From: Rhodoferax sp.
GTDB taxonomy: Bacteria > Pseudomonadota > Gammaproteobacteria > Burkholderiales > Burkholderiaceae_C
DNA: 64,000 bases
Assembly: GCF_028715765.1 (NCBI RefSeq)
Contig: NZ_JAQURE010000007.1
Coordinates: 1-64,000 of the forward strand
Reading direction: 5' to 3'
Below the pieces are notes generated by a model. It did no database searches, was not told the DNA's origin, and was given only the letters and a program-made list of their open reading frames with translations. Of the stretch, positions 24,414-33,825 are shown in pieces; within the stretch, counting starts at the first letter, position 1; each line of letters starts with the position of its first letter. Made by a program: the position numbers and the translations under genes.

Positions 24414-25559
24414 TTAGTCGTTGAAATACCAGTAACCAGCGTTGACCCAGTCGGTCAGTTGACGGGCAAACTCGGGGTGGTTCAGCGCCGGTGCCAGCAA
24501 GTTGGCAGTGATTTCATCATGGTCACACAGCGCCATGAGGCTGGCGGCCAGGTCAGCGCCAAACGCATAGCGCTCACCGTCGACATAGCACACACCTTGA
24601 TCGATGGTGGCATCCACATAAAAGCAGCGCAGGCCACCAGTGCGGATCAATGGTTGGTCTTGTAATTGCGCCAGCATGTCGGCTGTGTCGAGCGGGTCAT
24701 CCAGCGCCTGCAAGTCCAGTGCGCACTTGGTGGCAGAGAAATAACTGCCGGCAAAGTCAGCCATCAGGGCTTCGTTGTCCAGCAGGTTTTGGATATTGGC
24801 ACGGATCAGCGTCAGGTCGCTGGTGTCAATGCGGCCTTGCTGGTGCGCTATCGGGCGTTTGGGGTCAGCCAGCAGGGTTTTGCCCAGATCTTTGTCAATC
24901 ACGTGGTCAGCCAGACCGCTGAGCATGTCGCAGCCAGACTTTGCGCGAAAACCCACCGAGAAGCTCAAAGAGCTTTCCAGAGTCACGCCGTCATGCGGAA
25001 AGCCCGGCGGGATGTACAAAATGTCACCCGGCAGCAGTTCCACATCGATGATGGCCTCAAACGGCTCGGTGTGCAGCAGCGCGGCATGTGCGGCAAACTG
25101 CTTGTGATTGCCAATGTCGCCCACACGCCAGCGTCGGCGGCCAGAGCCTTGGCAAATGAACACGTCATACAAGTCAATGTGCGGCCCGACACCGCCGCCC
25201 GGCGTGGCATAACTCACCATCACATCATCAAAGCGCCATTTAGGAATGAAGGCAAAGGGCTTGACCAGCTCAGCTACTTCTGGAGAATAGTGGTTGACAG
25301 CCTGCACCACCAGCGACCAGTCAGTTTTGCCAAAACGCTTGTACGACTCAAATGGCCCGCTTTCAGCCTGCCATTTATCGCCTTTTTTGAAGATCAAGCG
25401 CGATTGCACCGCTTCTTCCATGGCCAAGCCAGCCAGGTCATTGGCGTTGATAGGGTCTTCAAAATCTTGAAAACCTTGGCGAATCACCAGCGGCTGCTGC
25501 TGCCAATAGCAGGCCATGAAGTGTTCAAGGGAAAAGTCAGCCAGGTTGAGAGTGAGCAT
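24414..25559 (-). CDS. JmjC/cupin ribosomal protein oxygenase (YcfD/RoxA-like)
   Basis: A 381-residue Fe(II)/2-oxoglutarate oxygenase of the cupin-8 type. Metal ligands sit in GPHIDLYDVF (HxD) and later in the barrel; PPGFPHDGVTLESSLSFSVGF is the typical second half. The C-terminal winged-helix part follows (ATKCALDL to YWYFND). In E. coli the homologue hydroxylates an arginine of ribosomal protein L16. The start at MLTLNLADF is used because it begins the fold. It lies 13 bases after gapA on the same strand and is probably co-transcribed with it. Confidence 0.86.
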   Translation of the reverse strand: MLTLNLADFSLEHFMACYWQQQPLVIRQGFQDFEDPINANDLAGLAMEEAVQSRLIFKKGDKWQAESGPFESYKRFGKTDWSLVVQAVNHYSPEVAELVKPFAFIPKWRFDDVMVSYATPGGGVGPHIDLYDVFICQGSGRRRWRVGDIGNHKQFAAHAALLHTEPFEAIIDVELLPGDILYIPPGFPHDGVTLESSLSFSVGFRAKSGCDMLSGLADHVIDKDLGKTLLADPKRPIAHQQGRIDTSDLTLIRANIQNLLDNEALMADFAGSYFSATKCALDLQALDDPLDTADMLAQLQDQPLIRTGGLRCFYVDATIDQGVCYVDGERYAFGADLAASLMALCDHDEITANLLAPALNHPEFARQLTDWVNAGYWYFND

Positions 25560-25572
25560 AAAAAAACCAGCT

Positions 25573-26889
<1,317 letters not shown>

Positions 26890-28011
26890 ATGAGCGAACT
26901 CTTTTCTCCCCTGCACCTGCCTTCACCACGCGGCGGGTTGACGCTGCCCAATCGCCTGGTGGTGGCGCCCATGTGCCAATACCAAGCCGATGAAGGCTGT
27001 ACCACCGACTGGCACCTGATGCATTGGGGCAGTTTGCTCAACAGCGGTGCCGCCATGGTGACCCTGGAGGCCACGGCAGTGCTGCCTGAAGGCCGCATCA
27101 CACCACAGTGTTTGGGTTTGTGGGACGCCCGCACTGAGGCCGCGTTGGCGGCACATTTGCAGCGGGCACGCGCCTTGGCACCAGCCACCACGGTGTGCCT
27201 GCAACTGGCGCATGCAGGGCGCAAGGCCTCCAGCGCCGTGCCGTGGCAGGGTGGGCAATTGCTGTCGCCTGCGCAAGGGGGCTGGCAAACCGTGGCGCCG
27301 TCAGCCTTGCCGCATTTGCCATCAGAGTCGCCTCCGCAAGCGCTCACGGCGGCTGGCATGGCTGACATCGTGGCGGCTTTTGTGGCGGCGGCGCAGCGCG
27401 CCCAGCGCATGGGGGTTGAGGCCATTGAACTGCACTGCGCTCACGGCTATTTGCTGCACCAATTTTTGTCGCCCTTGGCCAATGTCCGCACCGATGCCTA
27501 TGGCGGCAATTTTGACAACCGGGTGCGCTTTCCGCTGGAGGTATTTACGGCACTTCGGTTGGCATTTGACGGCGTGCTGGGCGTGCGTTTGTCCGCCACC
27601 GACTGGGTCGAGGGCGGTTGGGATTTGCCCCAAAGCATGGCCTTTGCCCAGCGGCTCAAGGCGGCGGGGTGTGACTTCATGCACGTGTCTTCCGCGGGGG
27701 TGTCGCCGCTGCAAAAAATCAGTTTGGGTGCAGGCTACCAAGTGCCGTTTGCGCAAGCCATCCGGCAAGCCACTGGCATGGTCACCACTGCCGTGGGCTT
27801 GATCACCGAACCCGAGCAGGCGCAAGCTGTGGTGGCCTCAGGCCAGGCTGACCTGGTGGCGTTGGCGCGGGCTTTTTTGTACCAACCGCGCTGGGGCTGG
27901 CAGGCTGCTGCGGCGCTGGGTGGTACTGTGCAAGCGCATCCGTCTTATTGGCGCTGCTTGCCACGCCAGGCGCAAAGTGCCTTTGGCCAGGTGTCTGTGA
28001 ACCAGCGGTGA
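26890..28011 (+). CDS. NADH:flavin oxidoreductase, Old Yellow Enzyme family (YqjM-like)
   Basis: A 373-residue FMN-dependent TIM-barrel ene-reductase. The Cys in APMCQYQA and the Tyr that follows are marks of the thermophilic-like/YqjM subgroup. HAGRKAS, the substrate-binding HCAHGYLLHQFLSPLAN, RTDAYGG and SAGVSPLQKI also match. It reduces activated alkenes using NAD(P)H. The ATG at 26890 is chosen over an in-frame ATG at 26701 because the protein begins where the family begins (ELFSPLHL). Confidence 0.9.
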   Translation: MSELFSPLHLPSPRGGLTLPNRLVVAPMCQYQADEGCTTDWHLMHWGSLLNSGAAMVTLEATAVLPEGRITPQCLGLWDARTEAALAAHLQRARALAPATTVCLQLAHAGRKASSAVPWQGGQLLSPAQGGWQTVAPSALPHLPSESPPQALTAAGMADIVAAFVAAAQRAQRMGVEAIELHCAHGYLLHQFLSPLANVRTDAYGGNFDNRVRFPLEVFTALRLAFDGVLGVRLSATDWVEGGWDLPQSMAFAQRLKAAGCDFMHVSSAGVSPLQKISLGAGYQVPFAQAIRQATGMVTTAVGLITEPEQAQAVVASGQADLVALARAFLYQPRWGWQAAAALGGTVQAHPSYWRCLPRQAQSAFGQVSVNQR

Positions 28012-28040
28012 GTGGGTGGTGGGCATGTTTCCCAGTCAAC

Positions 28041-29771
28041 TCAGCCTAGCGCCAGCTTGGCACCAGATTGCACCATGCGCTCAAACTCTGGCACTGTCAC
28101 TGGCGGGCTGAACAGATAGCCTTGCAGTTGATCACAGCCCAAGCCGCGTAAAAACGCCATTTGCTCGGGCGTTTCCACCCCCTCGGCCACCAGCTCTTGG
28201 CGCAACTGCTTGGCCAGGGTGACGATGGCGCGGGCAATGGCACAGTCGTTTTCATCGGCGGGTACGCCAATGACAAAAGCACGGTCAATTTTGAGCGTGG
28301 TGATCGGAAATTTCTTGAGGTATGACAGGCTGGAGTAGCCCGTGCCAAAGTCGTCCATCGACAGCGCCAGCCCCATGGCCACCAGCTCGTTCATGATGCT
28401 GATCACGCCTTCTGCCCCACGCACCAGCAGGCTCTCGGTGATCTCAAGTTGCAAAAGTTTGGGCGACAACTGGTGGCGCTCAAGCACGGCCCACAGCCGC
28501 TGTGGCAACAAGCGGTCAAACTGGCGGGCAGATAAATTGACGGCAATGGGGGGCATGTGCAGCCCCGCGTCTTGCCAGGCGCGCAGCTGGCGGCAGGCCT
28601 CGTCAAGCACCCAGCTGCCAATGTCCAAAATCAGCCCGGTTTCTTCGGCCACCGGGATGAACTTGGCTGGCGACACCATGCCGTTGACCGGATGGCGCCA
28701 GCGGATCAAGGCCTCTGCGCCCACAATCTCGCCGGTGTGCAGACTCACTTTGGGCTGGTAATACAGCACCAGTTGCTGCGCCACCAGGGCGTGCCGCAGC
28801 TCGCCTTCAAGCTGCCATTTTTCTTTGGCGCGCTGGTTCATCTCGGCGCTGTAAAACAGGTAGCCAGAGGATTCTTCGGCTTTCATGCGGTTCACCGCCA
28901 CATCGGCACAGCGCAGCAGTGTGGCCACGTCTTGGGCGTCGTCTGGAAACACGGCTATGCCCACGTTCACGCCCACATGCACCAGTTGGCCGGCCAGCTG
29001 AAACGCCTCATCCATGGCAGACAGCAGCTTTTTGGCCACAATGCCAGCGTGCTCGCGTTGCTCCAGGTTCAGCAACGCCACCACAAATTGGTCGGCTCCC
29101 ACTTTGGCCAGCACATCGGCACTGCGCAGTGTCAGGCGAAAACGCTGGCTGATGAGTTTCAGCAACTCGTCTGCCACATCCAGCCCCAACGAGTCACTGA
29201 TGGTGCTCAGGCGCTCCAAATCCACCATCAAAATCGCGCCCACCTGCTGCGTCCGTTTGGAGCTGGCCAGCGCCACCTCAGTGAGCTGAATAAAGTGGCT
29301 GCGGTTGGGCAGCCCGGTCAAGTCATCAAAATTGGCCAGCCGCACAATCCGCGCCTGCGCCTCATGCAGCACGCTGATGTCTGAAAAAATTGAAAACGCG
29401 TGGGTAATGTTTCCCGTAGCATCCCGCACCACGCTGATCGACACGTTTTGCGGAAACAGTTCGCCGTTTTTGCGCCGACCAATGATTTCCCCTTGCCAGG
29501 GCCCTGCGCCAGCCATGGAGGCGGTCACTTTGGCGCGAAACTCTGCATCGTGAACGCCTGAGCGCAGCAAGTCGGTGGTCTGACCGATGGCCTCATCAAA
29601 GCTGTAGCCGGTGATTTTGCTGAAGGCCGCGTTGACCGACACAATGTGCTCGTGCGCGTCTGTGATCAAAATGCCTTGGTCGCTGTCGTTGATGATGCGC
29701 GAATGCAGCCGCTGCAGCTCAAGGGGAGAGAGCTCTGGCGGTGTCTGGCGGGGCAGTAACTGGGCGGTCAT
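28041..29771 (-). CDS. PAS-(degenerate GGDEF)-EAL protein, probable c-di-GMP phosphodiesterase
   Basis: A 576-residue soluble protein: PAS with PAC (residues about 20-145), GGDEF-like (150-310) and EAL (320-565). The cyclase signature is decayed: GADQF replaces GGDEF, and the metal-binding segment reads MVDLERLS instead of VDLDRFK. The domain is therefore likely to be non-catalytic, possibly GTP-sensing. The EAL domain keeps EALIRW, DDFGTGYSS, LKID and VAEGVE, so it should hydrolyse c-di-GMP. It diverges from murU. Confidence 0.9.
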   Translation of the reverse strand: MTAQLLPRQTPPELSPLELQRLHSRIINDSDQGILITDAHEHIVSVNAAFSKITGYSFDEAIGQTTDLLRSGVHDAEFRAKVTASMAGAGPWQGEIIGRRKNGELFPQNVSISVVRDATGNITHAFSIFSDISVLHEAQARIVRLANFDDLTGLPNRSHFIQLTEVALASSKRTQQVGAILMVDLERLSTISDSLGLDVADELLKLISQRFRLTLRSADVLAKVGADQFVVALLNLEQREHAGIVAKKLLSAMDEAFQLAGQLVHVGVNVGIAVFPDDAQDVATLLRCADVAVNRMKAEESSGYLFYSAEMNQRAKEKWQLEGELRHALVAQQLVLYYQPKVSLHTGEIVGAEALIRWRHPVNGMVSPAKFIPVAEETGLILDIGSWVLDEACRQLRAWQDAGLHMPPIAVNLSARQFDRLLPQRLWAVLERHQLSPKLLQLEITESLLVRGAEGVISIMNELVAMGLALSMDDFGTGYSSLSYLKKFPITTLKIDRAFVIGVPADENDCAIARAIVTLAKQLRQELVAEGVETPEQMAFLRGLGCDQLQGYLFSPPVTVPEFERMVQSGAKLALG

Positions 29772-29905
29772 GTCAAACCCTTTGAATGGCGGTTGTTGTC
29801 ATGATAACGGGACACAGCCGCCCGCCACCCGCAGGTCAATGGCGCTATGCTTATCTACCCTGTTACACCCTAGCTGCAACCTTGTCACACCCTGCCCCAC
29901 CCCCA

Positions 29906-30691
29906 TTGCCACTGGCCAGCGCCATGCTGCTGGCTGCTGGCCGCGGCGAGCGCATGCGCCCGCTGACCGACACCTGCCCCAAGCCCTTGCTGGTGGTGCA
30001 AGGCAAGCCGCTGATGCAGTGGCACCTGGAAGCCTTGGCGCGCGCTGGCTGCCCGCGTGTGGTGGTCAACACCGCGTGGCTGGCAGACAGCATTGAGCAC
30101 AAATTTAAGAGTGTTTTTGGCCTCTATAGCTTATCAAATAAGCGTGAGCAGCTATTGAATGCAGAGCATTTATTGCACCTTCACTACTCTTCTGAAGGGC
30201 GCGACTTTGGCGCAGCGCTAGAAACAGCGGGCGGCATTGCACGCGCTTTGCCGCATTTGGGCGACGTGTTTTGGCTGTTGGCGGGCGACGTGTTCACCCC
30301 TGGTTTTGACTTTGCCCCGCACGCGTTGGCGCGCTTGGCCGCCAGTGACAAACTGGCGCATCTGTGGCTGGTGCCCAACCCGCCGCACAACCCAGGGGGT
30401 GACTTTGGCTTGCAACCCAGCGCAGACGGCAGCCACGCGCTGGCACTGAACCTGCCCTTTGATAGCCGTCAAGCGCGCTACACCTATTCCACCATCGGGG
30501 TGTTTCGGCGTGCGTTGTTTGAGCCCCCTTGGTGCGACATTGCGCCAGGCAACCCGCTGGGCGTCAAAGCCCCACTGGCACCGCTGCTGCGCCGCGCCAT
30601 GGACAATGCGTTGGTCACTGCCGAGCTCTACACCGGCTCCTGGACTGACGTGGGCACGCCGCAGCGCCTGGCAGAGCTCAACGCCGCTTGA
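29906..30691 (+). CDS. murU: N-acetylmuramate-1-phosphate uridylyltransferase-like (MurU) with embedded repeat
   Basis: A nucleotidyltransferase with the signature LLAAGRGERMRPLTDTCPKPLL, LAGDVFTPGFD and TGSWTDVGTPQRL (GxWxDxGT). Together these fit MurU of the peptidoglycan recycling bypass; a related sugar-1-P transferase remains possible. The stretch KSVFGLYSLSNKREQLLN, between the SIEHKF and EHLLHLHYS segments, is encoded by a copy of the dispersed repeat lying in frame. The start is unsure. TTG at 29906 gives the usual N-terminus; ATG at 29924 is too short; ATG at 29786 would add 40 atypical residues. Confidence 0.82.
   Translation: MPLASAMLLAAGRGERMRPLTDTCPKPLLVVQGKPLMQWHLEALARAGCPRVVVNTAWLADSIEHKFKSVFGLYSLSNKREQLLNAEHLLHLHYSSEGRDFGAALETAGGIARALPHLGDVFWLLAGDVFTPGFDFAPHALARLAASDKLAHLWLVPNPPHNPGGDFGLQPSADGSHALALNLPFDSRQARYTYSTIGVFRRALFEPPWCDIAPGNPLGVKAPLAPLLRRAMDNALVTAELYTGSWTDVGTPQRLAELNAA
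30101..30160 (+). repeat. Dispersed palindromic repeat, copy 7, inside murU
   Basis: AGAGTGTTTTTGGCCTCTAT then ATCAAATAAGCGTGAGCAGC; nearly identical to copy 1 over 45 bases. The two TAG triplets of the consensus that would fall in the murU frame read TAT and CAG here, so the frame stays open. Confidence 0.88.
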
Positions 30692-30784
30692 CCCGGTTTG
30701 AATTCATGTGAAAACACCACGGTGCCAAATCTATCGCGTGTCACTGCCCTTGTTTATCTGACTGATTTTCTGAAAGCTTTCGCC

Positions 30785-32173
30785 ATGACCACATCTTCTG
30801 TTTACGCCCAGCGCCGTGCCCAACTGGTGCAGCACTTGGGCGCCAAAGGCATTGCCCTCATTCCCACCGCGCCAGAGCAGCAGCGCAATCGCGACTGCGA
30901 CTTTCCGTACCGCCCCGACAGCTATTTTTATTACCTGTGCGGCTTCACCGAACCGCATGCCTGGCTGGTCATCACCGGCGACGGCCGCAGCACCTTGTTT
31001 TGCCAACCCAAAGACCCGCAGCGCGAAATTTGGGATGGCTACCGCCTCGGTCCAGAAGCCGCGCCCACCCAGCTGGGGCTGGATGCCGCGTTTTCTGTGG
31101 CTGACCTGGACGCCAAATTGCCCGCCCTGCTGGACGGCTGCGACGCGGTGTGGATACCGTTTGCCATCCACAAAGGGCTTGAAACCCGGCTTGAAACCTG
31201 GCTGGCCAGCCTGCGCGCCCGGGTGCGCTATGGCGCGCTGTGCCCGCAAACCCAGCGCGACCTGTGCGGTGTGCTGGACGAAATGCGCCTGGTGAAAGAC
31301 CCGCACGAGCAAGCCATCTTGCGCAGTGCCGGAAAAATCAGCGCAGCGGCACACATTCGCGCCATGCAATGCTGTGCCCAGATGCTGCGCACCGGCCAAG
31401 AGGTGCGCGAATACCACCTTGAAGCAGAAATGCTGCACGAATTTCGCCGCCACGGCGCGCAGTTTCCGGCCTACGGCAGCATTGTGGCCGCCGGTGCCAA
31501 TGCCTGCGTGCTGCACTACCGCGCCGACCGCGGCCGCGTGCAAAATGGCGAACTGGTGTTGATAGATGCCGCCTGCGAGCTTGACGGCTATGCCAGCGAC
31601 ATCACCCGCACCTTCCCCGCCAACGGCCAATTTACCGGTGCACAGCGCACGCTTTATGAACTGGTGCTGGCGGCGCAAACGGCCGCTGTGGCGGCCACCC
31701 GACCAGGTGCGCGTTTCACCGACCCGCATGAGGCAGCAGTCAGCGTGCTGGCGCAAGGCATGCTGGACGTGGGTTTGCTAGACAAAAACAAGGTTGGCAG
31801 CTTGCAAGACGTGATCGAGCAGCGCGCCTACTTTCCGTTTTACATGCACCGCACCGGCCACTGGATGGGCATGGACGTGCACGACTGCGGTGACTACACC
31901 GAGCCCAGCGAAATCGGTCAGGTCAGCCAGCGCCAAGACGCCCTGACTGGCGACACCATCAAAGACCGCCCGGCACGCATCCTGCGCCCTGGCATGGTGC
32001 TGACCATTGAGCCTGGTATTTACGTGCGCCCAGCTTACGGCGTGCCCGAAGCTTTTCACAACATCGGCATTCGCATTGAAGACGATGCCATCGTCACACC
32101 CACCGGCTGCGAGCTCATCACCCGCGACGTGCCCGTGGCCGTGGACGAGATTGAGGCCTTGATGAGAGGGTAA
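30785..32173 (+). CDS. pepP: Xaa-Pro aminopeptidase (aminopeptidase P)
   Basis: A 462-residue M24B metallopeptidase removing N-terminal residues before proline. The N-terminal creatinase-like domain (FPYRPDSYFYYLCGF) is followed by the pita-bread fold with its metal ligands in VLIDAACELDGYASDITRTF, HRTGHWMGMDVHD and MVLTIEPGIYV. The ATG at 30785 starts the known fold; the longer in-frame start at 30698 adds an unlikely leader. It is 93 bases downstream of murU. Confidence 0.94.
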   Translation: MTTSSVYAQRRAQLVQHLGAKGIALIPTAPEQQRNRDCDFPYRPDSYFYYLCGFTEPHAWLVITGDGRSTLFCQPKDPQREIWDGYRLGPEAAPTQLGLDAAFSVADLDAKLPALLDGCDAVWIPFAIHKGLETRLETWLASLRARVRYGALCPQTQRDLCGVLDEMRLVKDPHEQAILRSAGKISAAAHIRAMQCCAQMLRTGQEVREYHLEAEMLHEFRRHGAQFPAYGSIVAAGANACVLHYRADRGRVQNGELVLIDAACELDGYASDITRTFPANGQFTGAQRTLYELVLAAQTAAVAATRPGARFTDPHEAAVSVLAQGMLDVGLLDKNKVGSLQDVIEQRAYFPFYMHRTGHWMGMDVHDCGDYTEPSEIGQVSQRQDALTGDTIKDRPARILRPGMVLTIEPGIYVRPAYGVPEAFHNIGIRIEDDAIVTPTGCELITRDVPVAVDEIEALMRG

Positions 32174-32304
32174 GGGCTTGTTGTATCTGTTGTAACGGCA
32201 TGTTCCACGGTGCGCATGCAAGACACATTCAGTCACTTTTTCAGCGCGGCGTGCGCATGGACTGAGCGATGATGACTCCTTTTTTTGAAGCAAGGAGCAT
32301 GTTC

Positions 32305-32529
32305 ATGTGGACAACAAGTCAGGTCAGTTGGGTTCGGCATGGCGCTTTGTTGGTGAGTGCGCTGCTGTTGGGCGGCTGCGCCAACCTGTCGCATCGCGAC
32401 CGCAACACCATCACCGGCGCCAGCATTGGTGCAGCCACGGGTGCTATTTTGACGGGCGGCAGCGCCGTGGGCACCGTGGGCGGCGGGGTACTGGGCGGCG
32501 TGATTGGGGATCGGGTTGGGCGCAAGTAA
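32305..32529 (+). CDS. Glycine-zipper lipoprotein (OsmB-like)
   Basis: A 74-residue outer-membrane-type lipoprotein. A signal with lipobox LLLGGC is followed by NLSHRDRNTITGASIGAATG and a Gly-zipper (GGSAVGTVGGGVLGGVIGD). The start at 32305 lies seven bases after AAGGAG; an ATG at 32299 is too close to that site. The glycine zipper suggests a small membrane or envelope-stress protein. Confidence 0.82.
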   Translation: MWTTSQVSWVRHGALLVSALLLGGCANLSHRDRNTITGASIGAATGAILTGGSAVGTVGGGVLGGVIGDRVGRK

Positions 32530-32704
32530 ACGGGTCGCCCGATTCGCCAACTTTGAAGCTGTGGCGATGCGCAAATTGCAGCAAATTCACGCGGCCACGG
32601 TCATCGAGTTTTTGCGGGTGCCGCCTGGTAACCAACTCGAAGCCCTCAAAGGTGACCGCAAAGGCCAGCGTGCTTGGACGCATTGTTCGGCGCGACATGG
32701 CTGA
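32526..32704 (+). pseudogene. HigB-type toxin remnant
   Basis: In one frame, the stretch FANFEAVAMRKLQQIHAAT, followed by RVPPGNQLEALKGDRKGQ, matches the middle of HigB-family mRNA interferases. The usual N-terminal strand is missing and the frame diverges after GQRAW, where HigB would continue to the RINDQWRICF core; it stops at 32704. No antitoxin follows. It is a decayed toxin gene 170 bases upstream of an intact toxin-antitoxin pair. Confidence 0.6.
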
Positions 32705-32842
32705 AGCCGCATAAGGCCGCAGTGTTGACAGTGCAGGCCCGCTGCCGTGCGCCAGCTTATACAACGGGGGTTATGTCAAGTTGCACCCGCCGATTCCAAT
32801 GCAGCGCCAGCCGATGGTCGCGAACTGCAACTTCCTGGGAAG

Positions 32843-32871
32843 TTCACTCTAATACGTAAGTAACGTACAAT
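32843..32871 (+). promoter_or_regulatory. Promoter and operator of the toxin-antitoxin pair
   Basis: -35 TTCACT (32843-32848) and -10 TACAAT (32866-32871) are 17 bases apart. Between and overlapping them is the perfect palindrome TACGT-AAGTA-ACGTA (32853-32867), a fitting operator for the antitoxin. Transcription would start at about 32878, the A of the ATG, with no ribosome site, so a leaderless mRNA is likely. Confidence 0.65.
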
Positions 32872-32877
32872 TTGTCA

Positions 32878-33237
32878 ATGAAAGCTACTTTCGTCGAGCT
32901 ACCACCTTTCGAGCGAATTCGCAAAGAATACATGGACGACGAAGCCTACAGGCTGTTTCAGCTTGAGCTGATGGACAACCCCACAGCAGGGGATGTCATA
33001 GAAGGCGCGGGTGGTTTGCGCAAACTGCGTCAAGCCGATCCGCGTCGAGGTAAAGGCAAGCGTGGTGGGTTGCGGGTGATTTACTACTTTTGGTCAGGCG
33101 GTGATCAATTTTGGCTTTTTACGGTCTACGACAAAGATCAGGCCGCCGATTTGACAACGGCACAACGCAAAGTGCTCAAACAGCTTTTGAAAAACGAGTT
33201 GACAAACCGTCAAACCCCAGGTGAAGAACAAACATGA
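32878..33237 (+). CDS. RelE/HigB-family toxin
   Basis: A 119-residue type II toxin of the RelE superfamily. The core LRKLRQADPRRGKGKRGGLRVIYYFW and FWLFTVYDKD shows the basic strand and aromatic residues typical of these ribosome-dependent mRNA interferases. It comes before its antitoxin, as in higBA modules, and overlaps it (ATGA). An in-frame TTG lies two codons upstream, but the ATG coincides with the predicted transcript start. Confidence 0.85.
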   Translation: MKATFVELPPFERIRKEYMDDEAYRLFQLELMDNPTAGDVIEGAGGLRKLRQADPRRGKGKRGGLRVIYYFWSGGDQFWLFTVYDKDQAADLTTAQRKVLKQLLKNELTNRQTPGEEQT

Positions 33238-33554
33238 TGACTCATAAACGCGATATTTTTGCTGAGTTGACTGAAGGCTTTGAAGCCCTGAAATCGGAAC
33301 GCGAGGGCAAGCTGACGTTGCGCACTTTCAAGACTGAAAGCAAGCCTGTGCCAGTGTTGTTGCCGCAAGACGTGCTTCAGGTGCGCGAACAATTGCGCTT
33401 GTCGCGACCGGTGTTTGCGCATTACCTACGCACCAACCCGCGAACGCTCGAAAACTGGGAGCAGGGCCGTGCCAAACCCAATGCTCAGGCATCGCTGTTG
33501 ATACGAATGGTGGCTCAGTTCCCAGACATGGTGCAGCGATTGGCTGCGCTTTGA
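33234..33554 (+). CDS. HigA-type antitoxin (XRE-like HTH)
   Basis: A 106-residue antitoxin with a C-terminal helix-turn-helix (DVLQVREQLRLSRPVFAHYL, then NPRTLENWEQGRAKPNAQA). It neutralises the upstream toxin and probably represses the pair by binding the TACGT-N5-ACGTA operator. The start overlaps the toxin stop. Confidence 0.87.
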   Translation: MMTHKRDIFAELTEGFEALKSEREGKLTLRTFKTESKPVPVLLPQDVLQVREQLRLSRPVFAHYLRTNPRTLENWEQGRAKPNAQASLLIRMVAQFPDMVQRLAAL

Positions 33555-33632
33555 AGTCTCAATCCAATGCTTGGGGACATGGGTGTGTCGCCCTGTATTG
33601 AGTTGATTGGCAAATCAAAGTGACGAAAACGT

Positions 33633-33785
33633 ATGAGTTGGTATCACCCCGCCGAACACGACTTCGTGTCACCAGCGCCAGGATGGTCAACCATTGCTTT
33701 TAATCGGCCAAACCGTCCGCCGCGTCAACAGGTTCTGGCTGGTTCTGCGGTGGAATTTGAAAATTTAAGACAAATAGAGCTCTAG
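33633..33785 (+). CDS. Possible small ORF cut by a repeat
   Basis: An open frame of 50 codons starting MSWYHPAEHDF and ending ENLRQIEL, whose stop codon TAG belongs to dispersed repeat copy 8. No family is recognised and there is no clear ribosome site. It may be the 5' remnant of a longer gene interrupted by the repeat, or chance. Confidence 0.25.
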   Translation: MSWYHPAEHDFVSPAPGWSTIAFNRPNRPPRQQVLAGSAVEFENLRQIEL

Positions 33786-33825
33786 ACCATGTTTTATAAG
33801 CACAAGCAGCTACTATTTCGATAGT
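33771..33825 (+). repeat. Dispersed palindromic repeat, copy 8
   Basis: AAATTTAAGACAAATAGAGC then TCTAGACCATGTTTTATAAG and CACAAGCAGCTACTATTT. It shares AAATTTAAGA with the left flank of copy 7. It provides the stop codon (TAG) of the convergent SNF2 gene. Confidence 0.75.

Noticed and set aside
33604-33620. TTGATTGGCAAATCAA as an FNR box after higA
   Set aside because: The spacing between TTGAT and ATCAA is six bases rather than four, and it lies downstream of a gene pair with no gene facing it.
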